Assembly: GCA_965657945.1 (NCBI GenBank)
Contig: CBFHPW010000007.1
Location: 28,052 to 92,051 of the forward strand
DNA length: 64,000 bases
Source of the DNA: CAJJDF01 sp965657945
Lineage (GTDB): Bacteria > Bacteroidota > Bacteroidia > Flavobacteriales_D > CAJJDF01
Direction of reading: 5' to 3'
Made by a program: the position numbers and the translations under genes. How positions within the stretch are numbered: the stretch's first letter is position 1; the number at the start of each line of letters is the position of its first letter. A model generated the notes under the pieces. The model was not told the origin of the DNA. It made no database searches and worked only from the letters and a program-made list of their open reading frames with translations. Below, one piece after another: positions 43,546 through 52,643 of the stretch.

Positions 43546-44859
43546 ATGAAAACTTTATTCCACATTGTAATTCTCCTTTTCTTTTTTTCTAACATTGGTT
43601 TGGGGCAAGGGCAAAAAGTAATTTCAGGAATAATTACCAACGACATGGGCGAACCCATCGAAGATGTTTCTGTTTATGTAAGTAACAACCCAAAATTAGT
43701 TACCCGCACCAACATCAAAGGAAAGTACTCTCTTCCTCTTACGTTTGTCAATAGAACTCAACTTATTGTGAGACACGTGGGATACAAAACAGCCACTTTA
43801 TATCTAAATAGTGCCGATTTTAAAAATGGAAGCGCTCAACAAAACATCACGCTTCAGATCAATACACTCAAAGAGAAAGTCATATACGCGAAAGAAAAAC
43901 CCGAGACGGTGTTTGGCAGTAACACCACAAGTATTGCAGATTACGAATTTATTGGAAATCACTTGGTGGTGTTGGCTTACGAAAAATCTCTAAAAAAAGA
44001 CGGCTATCTTCAACTTGCCACAAAAGACAACATCCTGCTATCTGAAACTAAAACACCTAACAAACCCCAACATTTGTTTAAAGATTTTGAAAACAGACTC
44101 TATCTCATTACTGAATTCAAGGTTTATACCATTTCAATTTTTCAAAATGAATTCAGACTTCGTCCTGTTGACAAAGACAAATTTTACTCATTTACTACGC
44201 GAATCATTGACACTACTTCCCAGCATTTTCTCTACTCAGATTACAACCCTAACTATCCCGCGTTCAATTATTACTCGCAAGGACTCCAAGATACTGCAAC
44301 AAAAACAATTCATCGGGTAAAGAATAATTTCATGATGGATTTGTACCGCGCGGAATATAAATACGCTCCCAACAAAGAAAAACTCTGGGCTTACCGCCAA
44401 GAACTTGTAACCGGTATAGATAAAGAAATTTGGATAGGTGCAGCCAACTTTACCCAAAGCATCTATTACGAGCCTTTGTACGCCCCTCTTTTCGTGAACA
44501 ATGATACGACACTAATTTTTGACCATTATTCCGATTTTCTGTTTAAGCTAGACAAAGACTTCAATAAATTTGATTCGATTCCAATAGATTACCACAAACA
44601 AAAGGAAAAGAAAAACTGGGAACAACCTTTAATCAAAGACAAAGAAGAACACAAATTGTATGTTCTATTTTTGAAAAATGGTTTTTACTACCTAAAACCG
44701 GTAGACTTAAATAATGGCTCTACTTATGTTTCTTTCAAGCTTGCCAATAAATATGTAGAAAATGTAAAAGTAGAAAATGGCTACGTGTATTACCTCTACA
44801 GACCGTTTGAATCTTCGCAAAAGAAATATTTGTACCGAGAAGTAATCAGAAGTAGTTAA
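43546..44859 (+). CDS. Secreted protein with carboxypeptidase-regulatory-like domain
   Basis: A 437-residue protein with a signal peptide (VILLFFFSNIGLGQG). Residues about 22-100 are a CarboxypepD_reg-like sandwich (KVISGIITNDMGEPIEDVSV, then VRHVGYKTATLYL). The rest (about 110-437) alternates beta strands and could be a propeller or a partial barrel; no family is recognised. It converges on the outer-membrane-protein gene; the two stops share TTAA. Likely periplasmic or surface-exposed; role unknown. Confidence 0.65.
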   Translation: MKTLFHIVILLFFFSNIGLGQGQKVISGIITNDMGEPIEDVSVYVSNNPKLVTRTNIKGKYSLPLTFVNRTQLIVRHVGYKTATLYLNSADFKNGSAQQNITLQINTLKEKVIYAKEKPETVFGSNTTSIADYEFIGNHLVVLAYEKSLKKDGYLQLATKDNILLSETKTPNKPQHLFKDFENRLYLITEFKVYTISIFQNEFRLRPVDKDKFYSFTTRIIDTTSQHFLYSDYNPNYPAFNYYSQGLQDTATKTIHRVKNNFMMDLYRAEYKYAPNKEKLWAYRQELVTGIDKEIWIGAANFTQSIYYEPLYAPLFVNNDTTLIFDHYSDFLFKLDKDFNKFDSIPIDYHKQKEKKNWEQPLIKDKEEHKLYVLFLKNGFYYLKPVDLNNGSTYVSFKLANKYVENVKVENGYVYYLYRPFESSQKKYLYREVIRSS

Positions 44860-45509
44860 AACTTAATTGAAACCCCTACTCTTACAGTAAACTCATTAGG
44901 AAAAGTTGTGGACTTTGAGTAAATATTCTTTCGGTTTTCTGCCGGAATACGTGGATTCTCGGTGGTGTACGAAAACCTAGAAAATGAATATACACCGTAA
45001 GGTATATTTACGTCAAGCATCATATTTTTACTCAAGCGAAACGTAACTCTTGGTATAAACTGAAGTTGAAATGATTGATTTGAATTTTTAGTGTGGAAAG
45101 AAGTGCTTGAATAGGCTGGATTTCGATCATAACTCAGGTTAACCTGCCCACCCAATCCTGCGTAAAATTTCACTTTTTGGTCAGGGTTCATTCCTCTACC
45201 TATTCTCGTGTTATAGTTATAATTTATTGTGGTTCTCAAGTTTTTTGAAAAGTCATTCAGTTGCACATTCACATCCTGGATTCCAATTTCATGAAAATCA
45301 CCATACTCCTTCCCCCAGGCTAATGTAGGCGAAAATGTGCGCAACAAACTTATGAAATTTGAGGCGTTCTTTTCAAAAACAAAATCAGAATGGGTGAAGA
45401 TTTTTACCGCCTTGAATTTGGGCGAAATAGTCTCTTGTTGTTGCGAAAAAGCGCAAGAAAACAGAATCAACATTCCCAATGTAGCACTATTTTTCTTAAG
45501 TAAACTCAT
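44856..45509 (-). CDS. Outer-membrane beta-barrel protein, paralogue 1
   Basis: A 217-residue protein with a signal peptide (LGMLILFSCAFSQQ) and barrel-like strands that end in a terminal Phe (VRVGVSIKF), as porins and OmpA-type barrels do. It is clearly related to the next gene upstream: both have FSP..AWGK, FHEI, IPRVTF/Y and a final V..GV.I.F. So a tandem duplication formed the pair. Function unknown; small barrels like these are often annotated only as hypothetical. Confidence 0.65.
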   Translation of the reverse strand: MSLLKKNSATLGMLILFSCAFSQQQETISPKFKAVKIFTHSDFVFEKNASNFISLLRTFSPTLAWGKEYGDFHEIGIQDVNVQLNDFSKNLRTTINYNYNTRIGRGMNPDQKVKFYAGLGGQVNLSYDRNPAYSSTSFHTKNSNQSFQLQFIPRVTFRLSKNMMLDVNIPYGVYSFSRFSYTTENPRIPAENRKNIYSKSTTFPNEFTVRVGVSIKF

Positions 45510-45583
45510 TTTATTTTCTCAATTTGATTAAAACTAACTCTTAGAATTTTGTTCACCAAGTAATTTAACTTTTTTAACAATTA

Positions 45584-46210
45584 CTAAAATCTTACAGTGG
45601 CTCCCACTTTCAGTGAGAGTGCCCTTGGCAATGCTTCAAAATCATTGAATGTAGAAGTTTGTTGATTTACAGGTATTGTTGGGTCTTGCTCGTTGGTACG
45701 AATATTTTCGAAGGCACAAAATTTATAGGGTAAACTCAAGTCTAGTAAAATGTTGTTTCTTAATTCGTAAGTTACCCTGGGAATAACAATTCCATGAAAA
45801 CGCAAGTATTTTCCTGAAGAAGCAAACCCTTGTACAGAATTTCTAAAAATCTCTGAGTAGTTACTCTGGAAACTTCCTCCGAGTCCTCCTCCCACAAAAA
45901 ACTGGAACTTGCTCACGCCCTCATCACTCATTCTATAATTGAAAGAATACTCGGCACCTGCGCTGTAATTTCTTGCTTGATTTCTACTAAAAAAATTTAT
46001 AGACAACAGTTGAATCTCATGAAAGTTTTCTCCCTTTCCCCAAGCAATTGCGGGCGAAAACAATCCCAATTCTATGGTCCGGGTACCAGCGGTTTGCCCT
46101 AATTCAAATTCGATGTTTTTGTATAGTTTAAACTGAATGAATTTTCCGTTTTGACCGAAAGCTGCTTGCATCAAAAAAGTAGTAAATAAGAGTAACAAGA
46201 TTTTTTTCAT
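45584..46210 (-). CDS. Outer-membrane beta-barrel protein, paralogue 2
   Basis: A 208-residue relative of the gene downstream: signal peptide (ILLLLFTTFLMQAAFGQ), FSPAIAWGKGENFHEI, IPRVTYELRNNILLDLSLPY and a terminal KVGATVRF. The two are 74 bp apart on the same strand and probably share a transcript. The glycine-rich mid-part (FFVGGGLGGSF) is the largest difference. Function unknown. Confidence 0.65.
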   Translation of the reverse strand: MKKILLLLFTTFLMQAAFGQNGKFIQFKLYKNIEFELGQTAGTRTIELGLFSPAIAWGKGENFHEIQLLSINFFSRNQARNYSAGAEYSFNYRMSDEGVSKFQFFVGGGLGGSFQSNYSEIFRNSVQGFASSGKYLRFHGIVIPRVTYELRNNILLDLSLPYKFCAFENIRTNEQDPTIPVNQQTSTFNDFEALPRALSLKVGATVRF

Positions 46211-46346
46211 AACACCAGAGATTTAATTAATCATTTAACTTAATAAGCCTTAAAGATATTGCAGAAAATCGAGATATACTTCTGTTTGACCGATTTTCAT
46301 TTCTAAATTAATTGACAATTTCCAAACCTATTTACATTTATCCCTT

Positions 46347-46354
46347 TATCTTTG
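46347..46354 (+). promoter_or_regulatory. -7 promoter element of asnS
   Basis: TATCTTTG, exact TAnnTTTG, 30 bases before the GTG at 46384. It lies inside the longer open frame that begins at 46312 and so supports the shorter start. Confidence 0.45.
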
Positions 46355-46383
46355 TTTTCAAATCCAAAAAAAGCACTATTTCT

Positions 46384-47817
46384 GTGAAAACAACAACTGT
46401 AAAAGAAGCCTTAACGATTACCTCGTTAATAGGAGAAAAAGTAACCATTTGTGGCTGGGTAAGAACTTTCAGAAGCAATCGATTTATCGCCTTAAATGAC
46501 GGATCCACGATTCATAACATTCAAGCGGTAGTCGAGTTTGAGGAAATAGAAGAGTCTGAATTAAAAAAAATAAATACGGGCGCAGCCATTGAAGTTTCTG
46601 GAAACTTAGTAGAATCGCAAGGAAAAGGACAGAAAGTAGAAATTCAAGTAAGTGAATTCGCTATTTTGGGAGAAGCAAATCCAGAAGAATACCCGCTACA
46701 ACCAAAAAAACACTCTTTAGAATTCCTGAGGGAAAAGGCTCACCTGCGGATGAGAACTAATACTTTTGGTGCAGTATTTAGACTGAGACATGCCATGTCT
46801 TTTGCCATTCATCAATATTTTCACAACAAAGGATTTTACCAAATGCACACACCCATAATTACGGGAAGTGACGCTGAAGGTGCTGGCGAAATGTTTCGAG
46901 TTACCACTTTGGACCTAGACAATATTCCAAAAGGAGAGGACAAAAAAACAGACACATCCAAAGATTTTTTTGGGAAAGAAACCAACCTAACTGTTTCTGG
47001 GCAATTGGAAGCTGAACTTGGTGCCTTGGCACTTGGTAAGGTTTATACATTTGGACCCACTTTTAGAGCCGAAAACTCTAACACTACAAGACATTTGGCG
47101 GAGTTTTGGATGATAGAGCCAGAAGTAGCTTTTGCCGATATTATCGACAACATGAATTTAGCCGAGGATTTTTTGCAGCATCTTGCACAATATGCGCTTG
47201 ACAACTGCATGGATGACCTAGAATTCTTGAACAAAAGAGAAATTGCTGAAGACAAATTGAAACCACAAATTGAAAGAAATGAACTAAACCTTATCGATCG
47301 GTTGAAATTTGTTACAGCCAATAACTTTGAACGAATTACGTACACCGAGGCGATTAAAATTTTAGAAAATTCAAAGCCTTACAAAAAGAAAAAATTCAAC
47401 TACATGCCCGAATGGGGCAGTGACTTGCAGACTGAACACGAACGGTATTTGGTCGAAAAACATTTCAAAAAACCAGTTGTAATTTCGGATTATCCCGCGA
47501 GTTTCAAAGCGTTTTACATGCGACAAAACGAAGACGGAAAAACTGTTGCTGCCATGGATATTTTGTTTCCAGGTATCGGAGAAATTATTGGAGGATCACA
47601 GCGAGAAGAAAGGCTTGATGTATTGAAAGAAAAATGCAAAGAATTCAATATTCCGGAAGAGCATGTTTGGTGGTACCTCGAAACGAGAAAGTTTGGAACT
47701 TGTGTCCATTCTGGATTCGGATTAGGATTTGAAAGACTTGTCATGTTTGTAACCGGCATGACAAACATTAGAGATGTAATTCCTTTCCCGAGAGCTCCGA
47801 AAAACGCGGATTTTTAA
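46384..47817 (+). CDS. asnS: Asparaginyl-tRNA synthetase
   Basis: Charges tRNA-Asn with asparagine. Class IIb synthetase of 477 residues. An OB-fold anticodon-binding domain comes first (TICGWVRTFRSNRFIALNDGS), then the catalytic core with motif 2 TFRAENSNTTRHLAEFWMIEPE and motif 3 GFGLGFERLVMFVTG. GTG 46384 is chosen because the open frame upstream contains the -7 element and no similarity. Its tRNA-Asn substrate gene lies 8 kb away in the same window. A terminator follows. Confidence 0.95.
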   Translation: MKTTTVKEALTITSLIGEKVTICGWVRTFRSNRFIALNDGSTIHNIQAVVEFEEIEESELKKINTGAAIEVSGNLVESQGKGQKVEIQVSEFAILGEANPEEYPLQPKKHSLEFLREKAHLRMRTNTFGAVFRLRHAMSFAIHQYFHNKGFYQMHTPIITGSDAEGAGEMFRVTTLDLDNIPKGEDKKTDTSKDFFGKETNLTVSGQLEAELGALALGKVYTFGPTFRAENSNTTRHLAEFWMIEPEVAFADIIDNMNLAEDFLQHLAQYALDNCMDDLEFLNKREIAEDKLKPQIERNELNLIDRLKFVTANNFERITYTEAIKILENSKPYKKKKFNYMPEWGSDLQTEHERYLVEKHFKKPVVISDYPASFKAFYMRQNEDGKTVAAMDILFPGIGEIIGGSQREERLDVLKEKCKEFNIPEEHVWWYLETRKFGTCVHSGFGLGFERLVMFVTGMTNIRDVIPFPRAPKNADF

Positions 47818-47839
47818 TCCTAGGAAAAGAATCAAAAGT

Positions 47840-47873
47840 AAAACCTCTTTGAAATGTCAAGGGGGTTTTTTTT
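47840..47873 (+). terminator. Rho-independent terminator after asnS
   Basis: AAAACCTCTT, loop, AAGGGGGTTTT then T-run, about 23 bases past the stop. Confidence 0.75.
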
Positions 47874-47891
47874 GTGCTCATGAGGCAGATA

Positions 47892-50429
47892 TTAAAATGG
47901 ATATCCAATTCCTATATTAATTTGAGGAGTGTATAAACCAGGTAAATTGGAAGAATTATTGAGAGAGTTTACAAAAGTATTGTATTCATCCTTTGGCTGA
48001 AAAAACCATCTTTCTCCTTCTATCAAGCTCGGATTTTTTAGCGGATATGCAATATCCAGTCTTATCAAGAAAAAGCTCAAATCTACTCTTATTCCAAAAC
48101 CGGCACCAATGGCGATTTCGCTTGCAAATTTGTTCACTTTGAAATTGGCACCCGGTCTCAGTGAGTCCTCATTCATCAACCAAATATTCCCAGCATCAAC
48201 AAACAAGGCTCCGTCCAAAAACCCAAGTAAATCAAATCGATACTCCAAATTCCCTTCTATTAAGATCTCCCCTATTTTATCAAAAACAACAGCTGAATCT
48301 CGAAAAGAACCAGGGCCAAGAGACCTTGCCTTCCAAGCTCTTGTTTTGTCTGTTCCTCCAGCAAAGAAACTTTTTTCAAAGGGCAATGCAGCGCTCAAGT
48401 TTCGCATGGGAACTCCTACACCTCCAAGTACTCTAAACACCAAACTACTTTTTTCGTTAATTCGATTGTAAACTCTCAAATCGTGCTGAGTTTTTACATA
48501 TTGAGCAAACTGTATCCCCAGTATTTTGTATGCATCAATTACAGGGTCTTTTTCTTGATTGGTGAGTGTGTAGAATGCACTTAGCAAGTTTCCTGCGCTC
48601 TCCACCGAACCATCGTAATACAAGGTTGTTCTTTTCTTAGATTTAGCGGTGGGAGAATTATACACAAACCGGTAACGAGCAGCCGATATAATGTGATTTT
48701 GAAAGCTCGCAGCTAACAATTTATCATTCAAGCTGCTTATTCTATCTTCAAACTCCTGGGACTTTGTTACTTCCACCGCACTAAAAGCCAAAGGCTCTAG
48801 CAAATGAGAAAACTTATCTTTTACATTCCAAGAGTAACCAAATGACACCTCTTGAATTCCTCTTTCAAAATCAAGTTGCGCCACATTCAGTCTTCGTTGG
48901 TAATTTAGTGAAGCTGAAATAACCGTTTTGGTGTTACTTACAGTCTTGTACTTGTAGGTCGAAAAAAATAGCAGTTTGGGAATAGTCAGCGAAACTTCTG
49001 GACCAAACTCAATGGTATTAAAAGCAGAAGAAACATTAGAAAACGACTGAAAATCGATAGGAATATTACTATTATCAGCCGTATTATCGTTTACAAACAA
49101 GGGTTGCGACTCCAAAGAACCCGAAAGACCCATGTGAAATACTTCTGCTCCTCTAAACACGTTGTTATGATTAAACAGCAAAGATCCTTCAATTCCAAAA
49201 TTACTTCCCGAGGTTGTGCCATTCCACTCCACCCTGGCATCCTTTCGCTTTGCTCCTTGCAACAAAACAGTTATTATCAATTCGTGCTTGCCGCCTGATG
49301 TATCAAGTTCAGTGACAATATTTACCGTCTGAAACACACCTAGAGAGGTTAGTTTCCTGAAGGTTTGTTGCTGTCTTTGTTTGCTAAAAATATCGCCAGG
49401 TTTCAGAAATAAACAAGAATAAAACAAATTCGCATTGATGTCATTTTTCCCTTGAACCGAATAGTCTATTTTCTTGAACGAATAATCTGTCACTTGGGAG
49501 CTAAATGGATTTTGCACATACTGAAATTTAACTCTACCAATTCGAAACACTTTATGAGTGGATGCGGCTATCGAATCAGTTTTGGCAACTTTCTCTTTGT
49601 ATAAATCTATTCGCAAATTGATATCCACCCAGTTGCCATTTAAACTGCTACTATCCACATAAAACTTTATGTAATTTTTATTAAATAAGTAGAATCCATT
49701 GTTTTGTAAATAAGTAGCAAAACGTTCTCTTTCATCGTCCAATTTATCTACATCAAAGATTGACCCTACTTTCAATTTTGAAGTGGCTTCCAATTTCTTA
49801 ATGTAATTCAAAAGCAAGGAATCCTCCGAAGTAGTTTTTATCGATTTTATTCGAAAAGGATCTTCCACTTCCACGAGGTAACTTACACTTGCCCTTTGTT
49901 TCTGTAGTCCCCAAAATCTTTTATCGATGTAGTGAATCGAATCTGTTACAGAATTTGTAAAAAATCCTTTTCTAACCAGATAAATATGGATTTGATCTGC
50001 GGTTTTTCGGGACATAGATTCGCTTAATATCACCGGAGCTTCCCCTATCGAATACAGTATTTTTTCTCCAAAAGAGTCGAAATTTTCGCTCGTTTTTCTC
50101 GTAATAAGTGGTTTGTTTTTTTTGGCTTTTCGCTCGTTCTTTCTGTCGATTCGTTTATTCTTTCTTTCTATTTTTCGTTGCTCTCGCACAGCTACTCTAG
50201 CAGAATCCATAGTATTGTGAAGCAATAAATGAAACTTTAGAACAGAAAAAATAGTTCTATTAGGCCTTTGCTTAATTACTGATTTCAAATCGTCTTTATC
50301 AACTTGGTCACTGTTGGTAATTATTCTATTCTTGTTTAACAAGTATTGAGTATCGCTCAGCTTTTTGGTGTAACACGACCCAAGCAAAAACGACAGAATA
50401 AAAACAACTATGAAGGACTTATGTGACAA
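47892..50429 (-). CDS. TamL-like Omp85 outer-membrane lipoprotein
   Basis: An 845-residue Omp85-family protein. It starts with a lipoprotein signal (VFILSFLLGSC, Cys18), the mark that separates Bacteroidota TamL from proteobacterial TamA. A very basic stretch at about 79-110 (REQRKIERKNKRIDRKNER) follows, then POTRA-type domains (e.g. KGFFTNSVTDSIHY; NNGFYLFNKNYIKFYV; LTSLGVFQTVNIV). The C-terminal half is a barrel with FFAGGTDKTRAWKARSLGPGS, the Omp85 lid-lock-type segment, and ends in GIGYPF. Likely role: assembly of outer-membrane proteins or lipid movement with TamB. The divergent SpoU methyltransferase start is 46 bp away. Confidence 0.88.
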   Translation of the reverse strand: MSHKSFIVVFILSFLLGSCYTKKLSDTQYLLNKNRIITNSDQVDKDDLKSVIKQRPNRTIFSVLKFHLLLHNTMDSARVAVREQRKIERKNKRIDRKNERKAKKNKPLITRKTSENFDSFGEKILYSIGEAPVILSESMSRKTADQIHIYLVRKGFFTNSVTDSIHYIDKRFWGLQKQRASVSYLVEVEDPFRIKSIKTTSEDSLLLNYIKKLEATSKLKVGSIFDVDKLDDERERFATYLQNNGFYLFNKNYIKFYVDSSSLNGNWVDINLRIDLYKEKVAKTDSIAASTHKVFRIGRVKFQYVQNPFSSQVTDYSFKKIDYSVQGKNDINANLFYSCLFLKPGDIFSKQRQQQTFRKLTSLGVFQTVNIVTELDTSGGKHELIITVLLQGAKRKDARVEWNGTTSGSNFGIEGSLLFNHNNVFRGAEVFHMGLSGSLESQPLFVNDNTADNSNIPIDFQSFSNVSSAFNTIEFGPEVSLTIPKLLFFSTYKYKTVSNTKTVISASLNYQRRLNVAQLDFERGIQEVSFGYSWNVKDKFSHLLEPLAFSAVEVTKSQEFEDRISSLNDKLLAASFQNHIISAARYRFVYNSPTAKSKKRTTLYYDGSVESAGNLLSAFYTLTNQEKDPVIDAYKILGIQFAQYVKTQHDLRVYNRINEKSSLVFRVLGGVGVPMRNLSAALPFEKSFFAGGTDKTRAWKARSLGPGSFRDSAVVFDKIGEILIEGNLEYRFDLLGFLDGALFVDAGNIWLMNEDSLRPGANFKVNKFASEIAIGAGFGIRVDLSFFLIRLDIAYPLKNPSLIEGERWFFQPKDEYNTFVNSLNNSSNLPGLYTPQINIGIGYPF

Positions 50430-50475
50430 TTATCTGTTACTTTTATGACATAAAAATGGAAATGCTCCAACTATA

Positions 50476-51207
50476 ATGCCTGAAATTACGAAAAACCAAC
50501 TGAAACACGTTCGAAACCTGAAACAAAAAAAGTACAGAGTGCTCTCTGGCCAATTCGTTGTGGAGGGTGAAAAAAATGTGGCTGAGCTAGTTAATTCATC
50601 CATGGACATCTTAGAAATATTTGCCACAAAAGATTGGACTCCAAGCACACAAAACTTTCCTGTAATCACAGTAACGAGCAAAGAATTGTCGCAAATGAGC
50701 GGGCTAAGTACACCCAACAAAGTATTAGCGGTGGTAAAAATCCCCAAATCCTTATTTTCTTTAAGTAAATTAAAAGAAGGTGTCACTTTGGTTTTGAACG
50801 AAATAAACGACCCAGGAAACCTCGGTACAATCATCCGCACGGCAGATTGGTTCGGAATAAAGCATATTATCTGCTCGCCAAACTCGGTGGATTGCTTCAA
50901 TCCTAAAGTGGTTCAATCTACCAAAGGATCCATTGCCCAAGTAGAAATTCACTACCAGGATTTAAAACCGATTTTAAAAGAGTATAATCATGCAATTTTT
51001 GCCGCAGATATGATTGGAGACAACTTGAGTAAAGAATTTCAATTCCCCAAAAATTGTCTGATTATGATGGGAAGCGAATCACACGGAATACCCAGCGAAC
51101 TGAACGAATACATTACAAACCGGGTAACGATACCAAAAATAGGAGAGGCAGAATCATTGAACTTAGCGATAGCAACTTCCATTATTCTGTACCACTGTAA
51201 CATCTAA
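50476..51207 (+). CDS. TrmH/SpoU-family RNA methyltransferase
   Basis: A 243-residue 2'-O-methyltransferase of the knotted SPOUT class. N-terminal substrate domain to about residue 90 (KKYRVLSGQFVVEGEKNV), catalytic domain with motif 1 LVLNEINDPGNLGTIIRTADWFG, motif 2 MMGSESHGIP and motif 3 IPKIGEAESLNLAIATSI. The nucleotide target is rRNA in most relatives, but not provable. In Flavobacteriia it often sits back to back with the TamL gene, as here. MazG-like and lipoprotein genes follow within a few bases. Confidence 0.9.
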   Translation: MPEITKNQLKHVRNLKQKKYRVLSGQFVVEGEKNVAELVNSSMDILEIFATKDWTPSTQNFPVITVTSKELSQMSGLSTPNKVLAVVKIPKSLFSLSKLKEGVTLVLNEINDPGNLGTIIRTADWFGIKHIICSPNSVDCFNPKVVQSTKGSIAQVEIHYQDLKPILKEYNHAIFAADMIGDNLSKEFQFPKNCLIMMGSESHGIPSELNEYITNRVTIPKIGEAESLNLAIATSIILYHCNI

Positions 51208-51211
51208 CAAC

Positions 51212-51538
51212 ATGACTTTAGAGCAAGCACAAAAAATTGTAGATGACTGGATAAATCAACATGGCGTTCGGTACTTTAATGAGCTAACTAATTTGGCAAT
51301 GTTAACCGAAGAAGTAGGAGAAGTGGCACGAATTATCTCGCGTGAGTACGGAGAACAATCCTATAAAAAAGAAGCAAAAAAATCAGAATTGGCCGATGAA
51401 TTGGCCGATGTGTTGTTTGTGATTCTTTGTTTGGCAAATCAAACTGGCATAAACTTGACGGATGCACTTGCCAAAAACCTTGAAAAAAAGACAAAAAGAG
51501 ATTTAGATCGTCACAAAAACAATCCAAAACTGAGCTAA
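51212..51538 (+). CDS. MazG-like nucleotide pyrophosphohydrolase
   Basis: A 108-residue all-helical NTP-PPase. The metal-binding pattern is intact: LTEEVGEVARII (E-E-x-x-E) and later KSELADELADVLFVI (E-x-x-D). It lies 4 bp after the methyltransferase and directly abuts the lipoprotein gene (TAA then ATG). Such proteins clear non-canonical or excess nucleotides. Confidence 0.88.
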   Translation: MTLEQAQKIVDDWINQHGVRYFNELTNLAMLTEEVGEVARIISREYGEQSYKKEAKKSELADELADVLFVILCLANQTGINLTDALAKNLEKKTKRDLDRHKNNPKLS

Positions 51539-51934
51539 ATGAGAGTTCTCTTTTTTTGTATTCTCTTGCTTCCATTTGCTTGCACCAACCCCGTAGTTAT
51601 TTCAACTAAAAACCCACTTAAGGATTTGGAAGAAGAACTTTCAGGAGTGTTATTAGGCAAACAAATTCCGTACTTAACAAAAAACATAGACAACCCAGAA
51701 AATGACATTGAGATTTTTATGAACCATCACAAGCTCATAGCTTCAGAAATAGATATTTATTTCAAAAAGAATCACCAAGAAAGATTTCTACAGATTCAAC
51801 ATTATTACAATTCTCGGTTCCAATCCAATGAGAGAGACTCACTTCACTGCAGTTGGCAAACAGATTCGACTGAGTTTATTTTGTATAAAAACTCGGATAG
51901 TAGTATCTTGGTCAACATTTTTAAGAGAAATTAA
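51539..51934 (+). CDS. Predicted small lipoprotein
   Basis: A 131-residue protein with a lipobox (CILLLPFAC, Cys15). The rest is without a known domain, rich in charged residues (e.g. DNPENDIEIFMNHH). Its ATG directly follows the MazG-like stop, so it is translated from the same mRNA; efp starts 9 bp after it. Function unknown. Confidence 0.6.
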   Translation: MRVLFFCILLLPFACTNPVVISTKNPLKDLEEELSGVLLGKQIPYLTKNIDNPENDIEIFMNHHKLIASEIDIYFKKNHQERFLQIQHYYNSRFQSNERDSLHCSWQTDSTEFILYKNSDSSILVNIFKRN

Positions 51935-51943
51935 ACCAAATTT

Positions 51944-52507
51944 ATGGCAAATACTTCAGATATCAGAAACGGGCTTTGTATCAGATTCAAGCACGATTTA
52001 TTCAAAATTGTTGAATTTCAACATGTAAAACCAGGTAAAGGCCCTGCTTTTGTGAGAACTAAACTTAAGAGTCTTACGACAGGTAGAACCCTTGACAATA
52101 CATTTTCTGCTGGTCATAAAATTGAAGATGTGAGAGTGGAAACAAGAAATTATCAGTTTTTATACAAAGATGATCAAGGTTTCCATTTTATGAATACGAC
52201 TTCTTATGAGCAAATTATGTTGCAAGAAGCAATGATTGACAACCCTCAGTTTTTGGTAGATGGAGATTCTGCCACTATCGTATTTGATGCTGAGCAAGAA
52301 ACACCTTTAACCTGTGAGCTCCAACCTTACATTGATACTGAAATTAGCTACACCGAGCCAGGTGTAAAAGGAGATACTGCAACGAATACCCTGAAGCCGG
52401 CAACGATTACAACTGGTGCAGAAATCAGAGTCCCATTGTTCATCAACATCGGTGATAAAGTGAGAGTAGATACCAGAACTGGAGAATACAAAGAAAGATT
52501 AAAATAA
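51944..52507 (+). CDS. efp: Elongation factor P
   Basis: Relieves ribosome stalling at polyproline. The 187-residue protein has the three OB-like domains; the tip loop HVKPGKGPAF carries Lys32, the usual site of modification. The C-terminal ITTGAEIRVPLFINIGDKVRVDTRTG is diagnostic. Last gene of the SpoU, MazG, lipoprotein, efp group, ended by a strong terminator. Confidence 0.96.
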   Translation: MANTSDIRNGLCIRFKHDLFKIVEFQHVKPGKGPAFVRTKLKSLTTGRTLDNTFSAGHKIEDVRVETRNYQFLYKDDQGFHFMNTTSYEQIMLQEAMIDNPQFLVDGDSATIVFDAEQETPLTCELQPYIDTEISYTEPGVKGDTATNTLKPATITTGAEIRVPLFINIGDKVRVDTRTGEYKERLK

Positions 52508-52535
52508 GAGCGGAAATCTCAACAGCATTCCGGAA

Positions 52536-52571
52536 CTCCCAGCTCACTAAATGAGTTGGGGGTTTTTTTTT
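52536..52571 (+). terminator. Rho-independent terminator after efp
   Basis: CTCCCAGCTCA, short loop, TGAGTTGGGGG then T-run (with G-T pairs). It is 29 bases past the stop. Confidence 0.85.
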
Positions 52572-52630
52572 GTAATGAATTGTCAGTTAATCTGTCAAAT
52601 AATTCAAAAATACATCTTGGCATAATAATT

Positions 52631-52636
52631 AAGGAG
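52631..52636 (+). promoter_or_regulatory. Strong Shine-Dalgarno sequence before the rhomboid gene
   Basis: AAGGAG, seven bases before GTG 52644. Bacteroidota genes here rarely have one, so it supports this GTG as the real start. Confidence 0.6.
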
Positions 52637-52643
52637 TAACAGT

